Shown one piece after another: positions 1 through 5,279 of a stretch of 5,279 bases of DNA (position 1 is its first letter; each line of letters begins with the position of its first letter). This stretch comes from Chloroflexota bacterium. Its GTDB lineage: Bacteria; Chloroflexota; Limnocylindria; Limnocylindrales; CSP1-4. The position numbers were made by a program, and so were the translations under genes. The notes beneath the pieces are model-generated. The model was not told where the DNA came from. It made no database searches and was given only the letters and a program-made list of their open reading frames with translations. The stretch is from contig PMIQ01000124.1 of the NCBI GenBank assembly GCA_003157175.1, forward strand, positions 857-6,135, given 5' to 3'.

Positions 1-597
1 ATCGCCGGGGCGCTCGTCCAATGGCTTCGTGACAACCTCGGCGTCATCTCGACGTCGGATGAGGTCGAAACCCTTGCCCGAACCGTGCCCGACAACGGTG
101 GCGTCTACTTCGTACCGGCGTTCAGCGGCCTCTTCGCCCCGCATTGGAGGAGCGACGCACGCGGCATCATCGCCGGCCTGACCCGCTATGCGACCAAAGG
201 CCACCTCGCCCGCGCGGCGCTCGAGGCCACGGCCTGGCAAACGCGAGAGGTGCTGGACGCGATGACGGCCGACTCCGGCACGCCGCTGGCCGAGCTGCGA
301 GTCGATGGCGGCATGGTCCGCAACGACCTGCTCATGCAGATCCAGGCCGACGTTCTCGGCCTGCCCGTGGTCCGGCCCCGGGTGACGGAAACGACCGCTC
401 TGGGTGCCGCCTACGCGGCCGGGCTCGCGGTGGGCTACTGGTCGTCGATGGACGAGCTGAGGGGCCAGTGGGTCGAGGACCGCCGCTGGCTGCCGCAGAT
501 CGATGACCGGCGGCGTGAGCATGAGTACGCGAACTGGAAGCGCGCCGTCGCCCGGACCCTCGATTGGGTCGTGCCGGGCGAAGCGGACGCCGAGTAG
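1..597 (+). CDS. glpK: Glycerol kinase, C-terminal part (5' end outside window)
   Basis: This is the last 198 residues of a cytoplasmic FGGY-family kinase that phosphorylates glycerol to sn-glycerol-3-phosphate using ATP. The frame is open from base 1, so the N-terminal ~300 residues of the usual ~500 lie upstream. Visible hallmarks are GALVQWLRD (3-11), [12 protein letters not shown] (38-49), the second FGGY signature at 55-75 (GIIAGLTR...HLARAALE), the nucleotide-binding stretch VDGGMVRND (101-109) and [13 protein letters not shown] near 133-145. These match GlpK closely and in order, and distinguish it from xylulokinase or gluconokinase. The [14 protein letters not shown] form, rather than TGLGAPYWDPYARG of E. 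coli, is the version I associate with actinobacterial and Chloroflexota enzymes. The GTG at 85 is an internal valine codon, not a start. The gene ends with TAG and is followed by a 141-bp gap before the next + strand gene. Confidence 0.96.
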   Translation: MAGALVQWLRDNLGVISTSDEVETLARTVPDNGGVYFVPAFSGLFAPHWRSDARGIIAGLTRYATKGHLARAALEATAWQTREVLDAMTADSGTPLAELRVDGGMVRNDLLMQIQADVLGLPVVRPRVTETTALGAAYAAGLAVGYWSSMDELRGQWVEDRRWLPQIDDRRREHEYANWKRAVARTLDWVVPGEADAE

Positions 598-696
598 GCC
601 GCGGTCGAGGCGCTCGGCCCGGCCGTGCCCGTGCCTTTGGCCTGGCCGCTGCCGTGCCCGTGGCCGCGCGCTCGCGCGCGCCCGGGACCGACAGGC

Positions 697-702
697 TAGG
701 CT
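697..702 (+). promoter_or_regulatory. Candidate -10 box (TAGGCT) for the reductase gene
   Basis: TAGGCT fits the TANNNT -10 pattern common in high-GC bacteria and lies 36 bp upstream of the ATG at 739, which would give a leader of roughly 30 nt. It stands out as a rare A/T-containing hexamer in a very GC-rich gap. No recognisable -35 element is present 16-18 bp upstream, where the sequence is the GC hairpin, so support is weak. Confidence 0.3.
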
Positions 703-705
703 AAC

Positions 706-728
706 GACCGACCGACCGACCCTCGACC
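706..728 (+). repeat. Short tandem repeat (GACC)4 plus one
   Basis: Four exact head-to-tail GACC units occupy 706-721, and a fifth GACC follows at 725-728 after CTC. The repeat would fall in the 5' leader of the reductase mRNA, between the candidate -10 box and the ribosome binding site. Tetranucleotide tracts can vary in length by slippage, but four units is short and may be chance in this base composition. Confidence 0.6.
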
Positions 729-738
729 GAAAGGTGCC

Positions 739-1860
739 ATGACGCCGACCGCGCCCCACTCGGCCCGCGAAAACCGTAGCCCGCGACGAGTTCTCGTCTT
801 GGGCGCGGGAGCCGTCGGGTCGTTCCTCGGGACGCTGCTGGGAAGCGTCGGCTACGAGGTCACCCTCGTCCGCATCTTCGAGCCACCGTCGGAGAAGCCG
901 GTCACGCTGGTTCGGCCGGACGGCACGCGCCAGGCCATCCCGACTCATCGCGTCACCAAGACCGAGAATTCCTCGCGTCCGGACCTGATCCTGGTGGCGG
1001 TAAAGATGCCGGTCCTGCGCGAAGTCCTGGCGCCGACTCTGGCGTGGCCGGACGCCCCGACGCTCACCGTGGAGAACGGCATCGGCGCGGAGGGGACCGC
1101 GGCAGAGGTCCGGACCTCGGCGCCGCAGATCGCCGCCTCGCTGACAGCCCCGATCCGCCTCGCCTCGGAGGACGAGGTCCTCTGGCTCGGGCGCGGCGGG
1201 ATCGCGCTGGCCGCGGCCGATCCTGCGGCAGAACCTTTCGTTGCGCCGCTGCTGGCCGACTTCGCGCGAGCGGGCCTGCGCACCGCCGCGCTGCCCGACG
1301 TGAAGGCGATGAAATGGTCGAAGCTGCTCGCCAACCTGATCGCCAACGCGACGGGCGCCGTCCTCGACATGGATCCGGACGCGATCTACGCCGACCGGCG
1401 GCTCTTCGAGGTCGAGCGGCGGCAGCTCCTCGAAACGTTGGCGGTGATGACGGCGCTCGGGGTCCGGCCGGTGAGGCTGCCCGGCGCGGCGGTGCCGTGG
1501 CTGGCTCGCGCCATTCGGCTGCCGGCCTGGCTCGGTCGCCCGATCCTGCGACGAATCGTCGGCGGAGCGCGCGGCGGCAAGCTGCCATCTCTACGGCTCC
1601 ACGTCCAGATGGCCGGCGCGGGCCCGTCGACCGAGCAGACTGAAGTCGCATGGATGAACGGCGCGGTCGCCCGCTTCGGCCGGGGGCTCGGCGTAGCGAC
1701 TCCGGTGAACGCCCGTCTCACCGAGCTGGTGGATGACGTGGCCGCGCATCCCGACCGACGCGCCTTGCTGCGCCACAACCCGGAGCGGTTCCTGGCCGAG
1801 CTGGCTGCGCAAGCCGCGCAAGCCGCGCCCGCCACTCCGGCCTCGCCCGCGGCCGGCTGA
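739..1860 (+). CDS. Ketopantoate reductase (ApbA/PanE) family NADP-dependent oxidoreductase
   Basis: This 373-aa cytosolic enzyme belongs to the family that reduces 2-dehydropantoate to pantoate with NADPH for CoA synthesis. A Rossmann domain opens with VLVLGAGAVGSFLG (GxGxxG at 22-27), and R45 sits where the NADP 2'-phosphate is read. K89 (VAVKMP), N113 (VENGIG), K195 with N199 and N203 (KWSKLLANLIAN), S284 (LPSL) and E302 (TEVAWMNG) occupy positions matching the E. coli PanE catalytic and substrate-binding residues. At 373 aa it exceeds the usual ~300: there is a hydrophobic, arginine-rich insert around 250-280 (WLARAIRLPAWLGRP) and an Ala/Pro-rich tail after 355. The ATG at 739 has an AAAGGTG site 4-6 bases upstream and places the Rossmann motif normally. 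The insert marks a subfamily common in environmental genomes, so the real substrate may not be ketopantoate; I therefore give no symbol. It lies 46 bp before plsY. Confidence 0.87.
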   Translation: MTPTAPHSARENRSPRRVLVLGAGAVGSFLGTLLGSVGYEVTLVRIFEPPSEKPVTLVRPDGTRQAIPTHRVTKTENSSRPDLILVAVKMPVLREVLAPTLAWPDAPTLTVENGIGAEGTAAEVRTSAPQIAASLTAPIRLASEDEVLWLGRGGIALAAADPAAEPFVAPLLADFARAGLRTAALPDVKAMKWSKLLANLIANATGAVLDMDPDAIYADRRLFEVERRQLLETLAVMTALGVRPVRLPGAAVPWLARAIRLPAWLGRPILRRIVGGARGGKLPSLRLHVQMAGAGPSTEQTEVAWMNGAVARFGRGLGVATPVNARLTELVDDVAAHPDRRALLRHNPERFLAELAAQAAQAAPATPASPAAG

Positions 1861-1892
1861 CCGGGCCGTCCACCGGCCGCGATTCGCCGCCC

Positions 1893-1898
1893 TATACT
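1893..1898 (+). promoter_or_regulatory. Candidate -10 box (TATACT) for leaderless plsY mRNA
   Basis: TATACT differs by one base from the TATAAT consensus and lies in a short AT-rich island between two GC-rich genes. It ends 8 bases before the ATG at 1907, so transcription beginning the usual 6-8 bases downstream would start at or next to the A of the ATG. There is no Shine-Dalgarno sequence in the remaining CCCGGCC spacer, which agrees with a leaderless message. No good -35 hexamer is visible, which is usual for leaderless extended TANNNT promoters in several phyla. Confidence 0.5.
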
Positions 1899-1906
1899 TC
1901 CCGGCC

Positions 1907-2557
1907 ATGCAGACCATCGACCTCGTCCGGGTCGGCGTCGCCCTGATCGCCGGGTACCTGCTGGGCGGCATCCCCTTTGGGATCATCGTTCCGCGCCTGA
2001 TCGGCGGGCCCGATCCGCGAACGGTCGGCAGCGGCCGTACCGGCGGCGCCAACGTGTCGCGCGCAGTCGGCTTCCGCTGGGCTGCCGTCTCGGGGCTGCT
2101 CGACGTGGCCAAGGGTGCGGTCGCCGTGCTGCTCGTCGTCGCCATCGGCGGCGACCAGGTGGCGCAGGTCGCGGCTGCTCTGGCCGCGATCGTCGGTCAT
2201 AGCCGCTCGCCGTTCATCGGCTTCCATGGCGGCCGCGGCGTGGCGCCGGCCACGGGCGGCGCCCTGATCATCGCGCCCCCCATCCTGGCGGTGATCTTCC
2301 CCGTCTTCGTGATCGTGATCGCGGTCACGCGCATCTCGTCGCTGGGATCGCTGGCCGCCACCCTGATCGGCGGCATCGTCATGGTGATCGCGACCGCGGT
2401 CGTGCCCCTCGCGCCGATCTACTACGTCTACGGCGTCGGCGTGCCGGGGCTCATCTGGCTCTTCCACGCCGACAACATCGGGCGACTGCTCTCCGGCCAG
2501 GAACGTCGAGTCGGCCGCGCCGGCAAACCCGGACCGACCGCCGACGGATCGGTCTGA
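1907..2557 (+). CDS. plsY: Glycerol-3-phosphate acyltransferase, PlsY type
   Basis: This 216-aa polytopic inner-membrane enzyme is predicted to transfer an acyl chain from acyl-phosphate to sn-glycerol-3-phosphate, making lysophosphatidate, the first acylation of phospholipid synthesis. All three PlsY motifs are present: VGSGRTGGANVSR (40-52), GHSRSPFIGFHGGRGVAP (97-114) and HADNIGRLL (187-195). Hydrophobic segments at roughly 6-28, 58-80, 85-97, 117-141, 145-168 and 170-186 fit the five to seven spans of the family, and the length is typical (about 200). The motifs are divergent: canonical SGNIGATN reads SGRTGGAN, and canonical FKGGKGVAT reads FHGGRGVAP. The frame is open back to 1733, but the extra 58 residues overlap the reductase gene and are polar and Pro/Arg-rich; the ATG at 1907 puts the first membrane span at the N-terminus as expected. 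An Arg/Gly-rich cytoplasmic tail follows motif 3. Location next to glpK fits supply and use of glycerol-3-phosphate. Confidence 0.92.
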   Translation: MQTIDLVRVGVALIAGYLLGGIPFGIIVPRLIGGPDPRTVGSGRTGGANVSRAVGFRWAAVSGLLDVAKGAVAVLLVVAIGGDQVAQVAAALAAIVGHSRSPFIGFHGGRGVAPATGGALIIAPPILAVIFPVFVIVIAVTRISSLGSLAATLIGGIVMVIATAVVPLAPIYYVYGVGVPGLIWLFHADNIGRLLSGQERRVGRAGKPGPTADGSV

Positions 2558-2565
2558 CGCAACTG

Positions 2566-2600
2566 CGGCTCGGCCCGAAGAGGGCCGCCGATTCCTTCCC
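2566..2600 (+). terminator. Possible terminator after plsY
   Basis: A hairpin starts 9 bases after the plsY stop codon. CGGCCC (2571-2576) pairs with GGGCCG (2582-2587) around a GAAGA loop, and CGG (2566-2568) pairs with CCG (2588-2590) past a two-base bulge, giving nine GC pairs. The tract that follows, ATTCCTTCCC, is only moderately T-rich, so efficiency is uncertain. Confidence 0.4.
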
Positions 2601-2620
2601 GCACCACCTGGCGCACCGTG

Positions 2621-2678
2621 GTCCCATACTGCGGATTGGGGACTGAGTACCTCCCCGTTCGGCGTATCTTTATCGGGG
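2621..2678 (+). promoter_or_regulatory. Candidate promoter with flanking inverted repeats
   Basis: TATCTT at 2665-2670 fits a TANNNT -10 box 45 bp upstream of the ATG at 2716. It sits between the arms of an inverted repeat, CCCCG (2653-2657) and CGGGG (2674-2678). Just upstream is a second inverted repeat, GTCCCA (2621-2626) against TGGGGAC (2637-2643, one extra G). A TTGGGG at 2636-2641 resembles a -35 but its 23-bp spacing is too long. Arms around a -10 box can be operator half-sites, but these are short and GC-based, so the promoter call is tentative. Confidence 0.3.
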
Positions 2679-2693
2679 ATCCACGCCCGACCA

Positions 2694-2705
2694 CTCCTGC
2701 AGGAG
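2694..2705 (+). promoter_or_regulatory. Shine-Dalgarno site inside a perfect 12-bp palindrome
   Basis: CTCCTGCAGGAG is a perfect palindrome whose right half, AGGAG (2701-2705), is the ribosome binding site 10 bases before the ATG at 2716. In RNA the CTCC and GGAG arms could pair across a TGCA loop and partly cover the ribosome binding site. The four-pair stem is weak alone. The AGGAG supports translation from 2716; a second in-frame ATG at 2743 has AGGGG close upstream and is an alternative start. Confidence 0.55.
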
Positions 2706-2715
2706 ACTCAACCCA

Positions 2716-3243
2716 ATGACCCAGGAACCAGCAGGGGACGCCATGGGAACGGGCATCGACTTTGTAGGCTTCGCCGAGGATTGCCGGGTCGAAGGACGCG
2801 TAGACCTCGAGGACTCGCGCCTGGCCGATCTGCTCAATCGACGCAAGACCATCACCCTTCACGACGTCACGCTTGTGAGCACGCTGGACGGTCACACCCA
2901 GGAATTCGACGAGCTCGAGATCTCCCGCGACGAGCTCGACATCGTCGTGGCCAGCGGGCCTCGCGGCGACCCGGAGCGACGTCTGGCGACCAAGCCCAAC
3001 GGCGTCACCGTGAAGCTCGGCCCCTACTGCGCCGAAGGATTCATGCACGCTCCGCCGACGGCGAACCCGGTCCGCAGCTTCGACCGCAAGCCCGCCATGG
3101 TGGCGATCACGGACGCGGTGCTCGAGTACGACTTCTGCAGCGAACCCGTTTCGCAGTGGTTCCGCACGTTGCTGGTGAACCGCGAGCTGGCGATCTCGCT
3201 GCGGACGCTGACGAGCCCCGGCGGAGTGTCCGGCGCGGGTTAG
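2716..3243 (+). CDS. Conserved-looking hypothetical protein, 175 aa
   Basis: I cannot assign a function. The protein is soluble in appearance, acidic overall, with no signal peptide and no membrane span. The N-terminal half has DCRVEGRVDL (22-31), a short helix RLADLLNRRK (35-44) and a strand ITLHDVTL (46-53). The C-terminal half has GPYCAEGFMHAPP (102-114), FDRKPAMVAITDAVLEY (122-138) and a closing TLLVNRELA (151-159). The spacing EG-x16-RK occurs in both halves (26-44 and 107-125), which suggests a duplicated fold. This layout, with a GPY...G.(L/M)H.PP segment and a LVNREL end, resembles a small uncharacterised family I recall from Chloroflexota genomes, possibly a DUF6812-like group, but I could not check this. 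Cysteines at 23, 105 and 141 show no metal-site spacing. The ATG at 2716 has AGGAG at the correct distance; dropping to 2743 would remove only nine weakly conserved residues. It appears to be its own transcription unit, convergent with the PTS gene. Confidence 0.8.
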   Translation: MTQEPAGDAMGTGIDFVGFAEDCRVEGRVDLEDSRLADLLNRRKTITLHDVTLVSTLDGHTQEFDELEISRDELDIVVASGPRGDPERRLATKPNGVTVKLGPYCAEGFMHAPPTANPVRSFDRKPAMVAITDAVLEYDFCSEPVSQWFRTLLVNRELAISLRTLTSPGGVSGAG

Positions 3244-3293
3244 CGGCTGATCGGTCTAGCCCGAACCCTCCGACGTCTCGCTGAGCCGCGCGA
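3244..3293. other. 50-bp convergent intergenic gap
   Basis: This short gap separates the 3' ends of the hypothetical protein gene and the oppositely oriented PTS gene. The only symmetry seen is GCGGCT (3243-3248) against AGCCGC (3284-3289), six pairs across a 35-base loop, with no T-run on either strand. It is a poor terminator, so the transcripts may overlap or rely on Rho. Confidence 0.4.
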
Positions 3294-5279
3294 CTATCCG
3301 CGCCCAGTCAGCTCCGCCGCCAAAGTCCTCACCGTCTCCGCGTCCGTGGCTGCCAGCGCCCGCGCCGCCAGCTCGCGCAGCTCCGCCGACATGACGCCCG
3401 CCAGTGCGGCGCGGACCCCGTCCAGCGAGGCCGCTTCCGCGGACAGTTCGTCCACGCCCAGACCCACCAGGACCAGCGCCCCGGCCGGGTCGCCGGCCAG
3501 CTCGCCGCACGCCGCCACCGGTATCCCGGCCCCGTCCGCGCCTGCGACGACACTCTTGATCGTCCGCAGAACCGCCGGGTGGAGCGCGTCCTGGAGCCGC
3601 GCCAGCGAGGGGTTGCCGCGGTCGGCGGCCAGCACATACTGCGTCAGATCGTTCGTGCCGATGCTGAAGAAGTCGGCCAGGCGCGCCAGCTCCGGGGCCA
3701 GCATCGCCGCCGAAGGCACCTCGATCATGAGCCCGGTTGCCATGCGATCCGGACACGGGTCGCCGGCCGCAACTACCGCGGCACGGGCCTCGTCTCGCAA
3801 CTCGAGGAGGAGCCGTGCGTCGGCGATGGTCGAGACCATCGCGGCCATGACGTAGGGCGTGACCCCGGCCAGGCCGGCCGCTCGCCAGATCGCCCGGAGC
3901 TGGGTCAGCAGCAGCTCCCGCGAACCGTGCGCCAGTCGAATCGCCCGGACACCGAGGAACGGGTTGGGTTCGTCGGGCAGGCCCAGATACGGGATCTGCT
4001 TGTCGCCGCCGATGTCGGCCAGGCGAATGACGACCGGTCGATCGGGCCCGAAGGCCTCCATCGCGCCACGATAGGCGGCCATCTGCTCGGCCTCGGTCGG
4101 GGCCGACTGGCGGCGCAGGAACAGGAACTCGGTCCGGAAGAGACCGACGCCCTCCGCCCCGGCCGCGATCGCCCGAGCGGCATCTTCGGGGCTGCGAATG
4201 TTGGCCAGGAGCGAGACCCGCTGCCCGTCTCGGGTCGCGGCCGGTCGACCTCGCAGGGCGGCGGCGCGCCGGTCGCGCTCCGCGCGCACGATCCGGAGGC
4301 CGGCCAACCGCTCGAGATCGGCCGCGCCGGGATCGATCAGAACCTCGCCCGTCTCGCCGTCGATGGCGAGGACCGTGCCGGCGACGGGCGCCGCGGGCAA
4401 CCCAACCGACGCGGGCAACCCGGGCACCGCGGGAGTCGCGTCGAGCAGCCCCGCCGCAGCCACGACCACCGGAATGCCCAGGCTGCGGGCCAGGATCGCG
4501 ACGTGCGCCGTGGGCGAGCCGCCGGCGAGGACGACGCCGAGGAGCAGCCCCGGCGGCACCTCCGCCACGAGCGACGGCGCGAGGTCGGCCGCGACCGCGA
4601 TCGACGGAAGCGCGGGCATGCCAGCTCCGGCCCCGACCAGGATTCGCGCGATTCGCGCCCCCACGTCGCGAACGTCCGCGGCCCGCGCGGCCAGCAGCTC
4701 GTCGTCCAGATCGGCCAGGATCCGCGCCGATGCCTCGGCCGAGGCCACGATCGCCGCGGCGGGGTCCAATCCGCCGGCGGCCAGCCGGACCGCCTCGTTC
4801 AGCAGTGCCGGATCGACGGCCATCAGCGCCTGTGCATCGAGAATCTCGGACTCGCCGACTCGGTCCAGTTCGCACAGCCGGGCCGCCAATGCGGCGAGCG
4901 CCGACGCTGCGGCAGCGGCGGCGGAGCGAATGCGAGCCTCCGGGTCGGCGGCGCCCGGTGAACCCGCGCCGGCCAGGCCTTCGGCGTCTGCCACCCCTTC
5001 GGCGTCCGGACGCCAGATCGGCCCAACCGCGATGCCGGGCGCGCCCGGCATTCCGACCACCCTCGTCGGCGCCCCGGCTTCCCCGGGCCGCTCGCCTAAT
5101 CCACCCCTTAGCAGCTCGCTCAAGACCTCGATCGCCTCCGCCTCGTCGTCGCCTTCGGCCCAGATTCGGACCCGGTGGCCCCTTTCGACCCCGGCCGCCA
5201 GCACGCCGACCAGGCTCTTGGCGTCGGCCGTCGGTCCGGCCAGAGTGGCGTTCTCCAGGCCGATCCGCGACCGGAACCC
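3294..5279 (-). CDS. ptsI: HPr-Enzyme I fusion, PEP-protein phosphotransferase (5' end outside window)
   Basis: Enzyme I of the phosphotransferase system takes phosphate from PEP onto a histidine and passes it to HPr; here both are in one cytoplasmic chain. I count 661 visible residues from base 5279. Residues 1-63 are the C-terminal two thirds of HPr, with the regulatory-serine motif ADAKSLVGV (S22) and a typical RVRIWAEGDDEAEAI strand-helix end; HPr's phosphorylated His lies beyond the window. After a short linker, EI starts at VVGMPGAPGIAVG (74-86). The phospho-accepting His is H259 in GGSPTAHVAILAR. The PEP-binding barrel shows GLFRTEF (R382), DIGGDKQIPYL (422-432), IGTNDLTQY (N543) and the catalytic Cys C591 in AACGELAGDP. 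EI is about 588 residues, near the usual 575, and all key residues are kept. The GTG at 5202-5204 is internal and would cut HPr in half, so it is not the start. The HPr style suggests a possible DhaM-type protein with a further N-terminal domain. Confidence 0.95.
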   Translation of the reverse strand, partial: GFRSRIGLENATLAGPTADAKSLVGVLAAGVERGHRVRIWAEGDDEAEAIEVLSELLRGGLGERPGEAGAPTRVVGMPGAPGIAVGPIWRPDAEGVADAEGLAGAGSPGAADPEARIRSAAAAAASALAALAARLCELDRVGESEILDAQALMAVDPALLNEAVRLAAGGLDPAAAIVASAEASARILADLDDELLAARAADVRDVGARIARILVGAGAGMPALPSIAVAADLAPSLVAEVPPGLLLGVVLAGGSPTAHVAILARSLGIPVVVAAAGLLDATPAVPGLPASVGLPAAPVAGTVLAIDGETGEVLIDPGAADLERLAGLRIVRAERDRRAAALRGRPAATRDGQRVSLLANIRSPEDAARAIAAGAEGVGLFRTEFLFLRRQSAPTEAEQMAAYRGAMEAFGPDRPVVIRLADIGGDKQIPYLGLPDEPNPFLGVRAIRLAHGSRELLLTQLRAIWRAAGLAGVTPYVMAAMVSTIADARLLLELRDEARAAVVAAGDPCPDRMATGLMIEVPSAAMLAPELARLADFFSIGTNDLTQYVLAADRGNPSLARLQDALHPAVLRTIKSVVAGADGAGIPVAACGELAGDPAGALVLVGLGVDELSAEAASLDGVRAALAGVMSAELRELAARALAATDAETVRTLAAELTGRG

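Larger units (their letters stand above)
598..738. other. Intergenic region with GC hairpin and direct repeat
   Basis: This 141-bp gap follows glpK. It holds a 12-bp direct repeat, GCCGTGCCCGTG, at 622-633 and 651-662. It also holds a GC-only hairpin at about 662-683: arms CGCGCG (665-670) and CGCGCG (675-680) around a CTCG loop, extended by two more pairs past a mismatch. No T-run follows the hairpin, so it is not a classical intrinsic terminator, but it could stall or protect the 3' end of the glpK transcript. Downstream come a possible -10 box and a GACC tandem repeat, listed separately. No convincing gene is present. Confidence 0.5.

Noticed and set aside
503..742. 79-residue + strand frame spanning the glpK end and the intergenic gap
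   Set aside because: No ribosome binding site, Arg/Pro-rich composition, and it covers the glpK 3' end in another frame and overlaps the reductase start.
1733..1906. Upstream extension of plsY by 58 residues
   Set aside because: It overlaps the reductase coding sequence in another frame, is Pro/Arg-rich, and would place polar sequence before the first membrane span; ATG 1907 fits the family and the -10 box.
2428..3048. 206-residue - strand frame across the plsY end and the hypothetical gene
   Set aside because: It is antisense to two better-supported genes, crosses an intergenic region with promoter-like features, and shows no motif.
3256..4875. Long 539-residue open frame on the - strand overlapping the PTS gene
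   Set aside because: It is an out-of-frame shadow of the HPr-EI gene, made almost only of Arg, Gly, Ala and Pro, as expected from GC-rich codons; the EI frame has clear family motifs.
3579..4961. 460-residue open frame on the + strand antisense to the PTS gene
   Set aside because: Composition is Arg/Gly/Gln-rich with no recognisable motif, and the opposite strand encodes a well-supported EI.
5202..5204. GTG as the start of the PTS gene
   Set aside because: It would begin in the middle of the HPr domain; HPr-like sequence continues upstream in frame to the window edge.
1..5279. CRISPR arrays, insertion sequences, tRNA or rRNA genes
   Set aside because: No regularly spaced repeats, transposase motifs, terminal inverted repeats or tRNA-like cloverleaf sequences were seen on either strand.

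Overview
The window is a GC-rich bacterial chromosome segment with tightly packed, high-GC3 genes and short intergenic gaps. It carries four genes on the + strand followed by one convergent gene on the - strand. Both end genes run off the window. The GC content, the TANNNT-type -10 boxes (one placed for a leaderless mRNA), the GlpK sequence type and a small conserved hypothetical protein of a kind I associate with uncultured Chloroflexota fit a Chloroflexota or actinobacterium-like organism. I cannot settle the phylum from sequence alone.

Layout: (1) 1-597, + strand, the C-terminal 198 residues of glycerol kinase GlpK. (2) 598-738, a GC-rich intergenic stretch with a strong hairpin, a short direct repeat, a possible -10 box and a GACC tandem repeat. 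(3) 739-1860, + strand, a ketopantoate reductase (ApbA/PanE) family NADP-dependent oxidoreductase. (4) 1907-2557, + strand, a PlsY-type glycerol-3-phosphate acyltransferase whose ATG sits where a leaderless transcript would begin. (5) 2558-2715, an intergenic stretch with a terminator-like hairpin, a candidate promoter, nested inverted repeats and a Shine-Dalgarno site inside a perfect 12-bp palindrome. (6) 2716-3243, + strand, an unrecognised 175-aa protein with a possible internal duplication. (7) 3294-5279, - strand, an HPr-Enzyme I fusion of the PEP phosphotransferase system, complete at its C-terminus but cut by the window edge inside HPr.

How they may work together: GlpK makes sn-glycerol-3-phosphate and PlsY acylates it to lysophosphatidate, so two genes point to glycerol-3-phosphate entry into membrane lipid synthesis. 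The reductase between them has an uncertain substrate. The HPr-EI fusion supplies PEP-derived phosphate. Its HPr part looks like the type found with dihydroxyacetone kinase (DhaM), so a link to glycerol/dihydroxyacetone metabolism is plausible, but the deciding sequence lies beyond position 5279. I saw no mobile element, CRISPR array, rRNA or tRNA. Nothing here convincingly shows a wholly new system; the best leads are the PTS fusion, the divergent PlsY and the duplicated hypothetical protein.
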